Positions 41,959-43,194 of a stretch of 43,194 bases of DNA are shown here, piece by piece (the stretch's first letter is position 1; the number at the start of each line of letters is the position of its first letter). Under the pieces are notes generated by a model. That model was not told the DNA's origin. It did not search any database and worked only from the letters and a program-made list of their open reading frames with translations. The DNA is from Verrucomicrobiota bacterium. GTDB lineage: Bacteria; Verrucomicrobiota; Verrucomicrobiia; Opitutales; Opitutaceae. The DNA is taken from contig QNAI01000014.1 in the NCBI GenBank assembly GCA_003641745.1, positions 1 to 43,194 of the forward strand, read 5' to 3'. The position numbers and the translations under genes are program-made.

Positions 41959-43194
41959 TCAATTGGCCGGCGCGTCGAACGGGATCTCATAGATCTCAAC
42001 CAGAGCCAATCCCCCATCGCTTTCTTCCGGTTGAACGACGGCCGTGTAGACGCCGGGTTCGAGCCAGACGGCCAGTGTTGGTTCCTGATCCATGGGGGGG
42101 AATGCGCCGACCGTGGTTGCGATGGACATGAGATTGGTGTGATAATTGTCAGGAAGATGGGTGTTGGCATATGGGGCCGTCGCGAGAATTTCAGACCCTC
42201 GATAAAGGGTGAGTTCTGGATCGGGCAGGTAATCCGGCAGGTTGTAGAGAACGAGTGAGGGTCCGATGGCTCGAACGAAGACCTGGCGTGGCCGGTCTCC
42301 GTAGATCACAAACCCGACAACAAGAGGTTCACCTTTCGCACCGACGAGTCCCCGGACCGAAAGATTCAGGAGGCGTGGATCGGAAGTGGTTCCCCCGATG
42401 GGCTCTCGAAGGTGGTAGACCTCGGCCAGGGCGGTGCCCGTGCCCGCGTCGTTACCCGAAATATGGACCATGAAGCTGCCCGGTTGGGCGCCGATGAGCA
42501 ACGCAGCGTCTTTTGCTTGAGGGTCGAGCGCGAATGCTCCCGCGCGCTCATGAGCCAGTCTCATCGCGTCTGCCTCGTGGAAGTCGATCCAGTGATGGTT
42601 GGTGGCCAGAAGAACGTCATTCTGGATCACCTCGAGTTTGGGATCGACCAGGGGATCCGGGACATTGAATTGGGCCAACGCAGGTCCGATTCCGCGAACA
42701 AGGAGATCTGCCGGACCGGGACCCTTGACCACGAGGCCGGCGATGAGAATACCGCTTCCCGTTCCGACCCGGCCACGACTGGAGAGGTTGATCAGGCCGG
42801 CCCTCGACTCTGTTCCGCGCCTCAAGCCGCTCACCGGCAGAGCGGTCTCTCCGGTCTCGAATTGGCCCGTAACGGTTGCGTTCTCCGGGATGAACTCCAG
42901 TCGCAGGAGACATTCGGACCCCTGATCAAGAACAAACCTGCCCTCGGGCGAGATCAGGCCGGCACCGCTGATCAATTGGTCTGTCGTATGCATGACCACG
43001 ATGGCTGTCCCTGTCGTATCGACGATGGCTGCGCCCTCACAGAAGGGGACCCCGATAATTGCGAGCCGGTAGTACCCGGCGGCGGCGTGAGCAATCTGGT
43101 CGCTCTTCGGGGCGTTGAGTGTGAGGTGTTTTTCCGCGACCCCGATCTGTTTCCGCATGGAGAAAGAACCCTCAATGAACTGTCCTTGCTGGTC
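41959..43194 (-). CDS. Secreted repeat protein typical of Verrucomicrobia (N-terminus beyond right edge)
   Basis: The frame is open to the last base, so the start lies outside the window; an internal ATG at 43158 is not a likely start. The visible 411 residues hold two similar modules: INLSSRGRVGTGSGILIAGL with VRGIGPALAQFNVPDPLVDP, and LNLSVRGLVGAKGEPLVVGF with VRAIGPSLVLYNLPDYLPDP. These are beta-rich modules that recur in large exported verrucomicrobial proteins. The stretch before them (about 43194-42800) may belong to a separate beta module. Function is unknown. Confidence 0.7.
   Translation of the reverse strand, partial: DQQGQFIEGSFSMRKQIGVAEKHLTLNAPKSDQIAHAAAGYYRLAIIGVPFCEGAAIVDTTGTAIVVMHTTDQLISGAGLISPEGRFVLDQGSECLLRLEFIPENATVTGQFETGETALPVSGLRRGTESRAGLINLSSRGRVGTGSGILIAGLVVKGPGPADLLVRGIGPALAQFNVPDPLVDPKLEVIQNDVLLATNHHWIDFHEADAMRLAHERAGAFALDPQAKDAALLIGAQPGSFMVHISGNDAGTGTALAEVYHLREPIGGTTSDPRLLNLSVRGLVGAKGEPLVVGFVIYGDRPRQVFVRAIGPSLVLYNLPDYLPDPELTLYRGSEILATAPYANTHLPDNYHTNLMSIATTVGAFPPMDQEPTLAVWLEPGVYTAVVQPEESDGGLALVEIYEIPFDAPAN

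Overview
The window looks like a chromosomal segment of a member of the Verrucomicrobiota, probably an Opitutae-type lineage. The strongest marker is a Minf_1886-family gene (23990-24427), which as far as I know is confined to that group. Supporting signs are the style of the L20 and L35 proteins, the secreted repeat protein at the right edge, and several dispersed palindromic repeats of a kind common in these genomes. No rRNA, tRNA or CRISPR array was recognised. The assignment rests on reading protein sequences only.

Left part (1-8650). A MacAB/TolC-like efflux system is arranged around a PadR regulator. An ADOP-type ABC permease (cut by the left edge) and padR are on the minus strand. A HlyD-type adaptor, an ABC ATPase and a TolC-type outer-membrane protein are on the plus strand. 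Two near-palindromic sites that form a perfect inverted repeat lie between the two arms and probably control them. A PQQ-type beta-propeller protein with an extra C-terminal domain and an HExxH metalloprotease follow.

Degenerate zone (8650-10140). No intact gene is convincing here. It holds a 228-bp terminal-inverted-repeat element with an 11-bp target duplication, inserted in what looks like the remains of a type I restriction gene (hsdR), followed by dispersed repeats and a truncated cysteine-containing protein.

Housekeeping core (10145-24430). A pseudopilin gene, then a small helix-turn-helix gene framed by two inverted copies of a 35-bp palindrome, lie upstream of rpmI-rplT. After a terminator come pheS-pheT-gatC-gatA, a large M16 peptidase and gatB, closely packed as one likely operon that supplies Phe-tRNA synthetase and the Asp/Glu-tRNA amidotransferase. 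A Tat-exported superoxide dismutase, a mogA-type molybdenum cofactor gene and the Minf_1886 gene follow.

Envelope and accessory part (24500-34850). A second M16 peptidase, a PhyH-type dioxygenase, three lipoproteins (one carrying four tandem TonB C-terminal domains, one SYLF, one small), a URO-D family protein and an M14-like carboxypeptidase. Heptad-based repeat arrays abut the 3' ends of two of the peptidase genes and supply their stop codons.

Right part (35015-40613). A compact operon encodes a Tat-exported molybdopterin oxidoreductase, a four-cluster ferredoxin subunit, an NrfD/PsrC membrane subunit and two YeeE/YedE-type sulfur transport proteins, the second fused to a rhodanese domain that lacks its catalytic cysteine. 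This reads as a sulfur-compound reductase (polysulfide/thiosulfate-like) coupled to sulfur import. galM and a secreted repeat protein (cut by the right edge) close the window.
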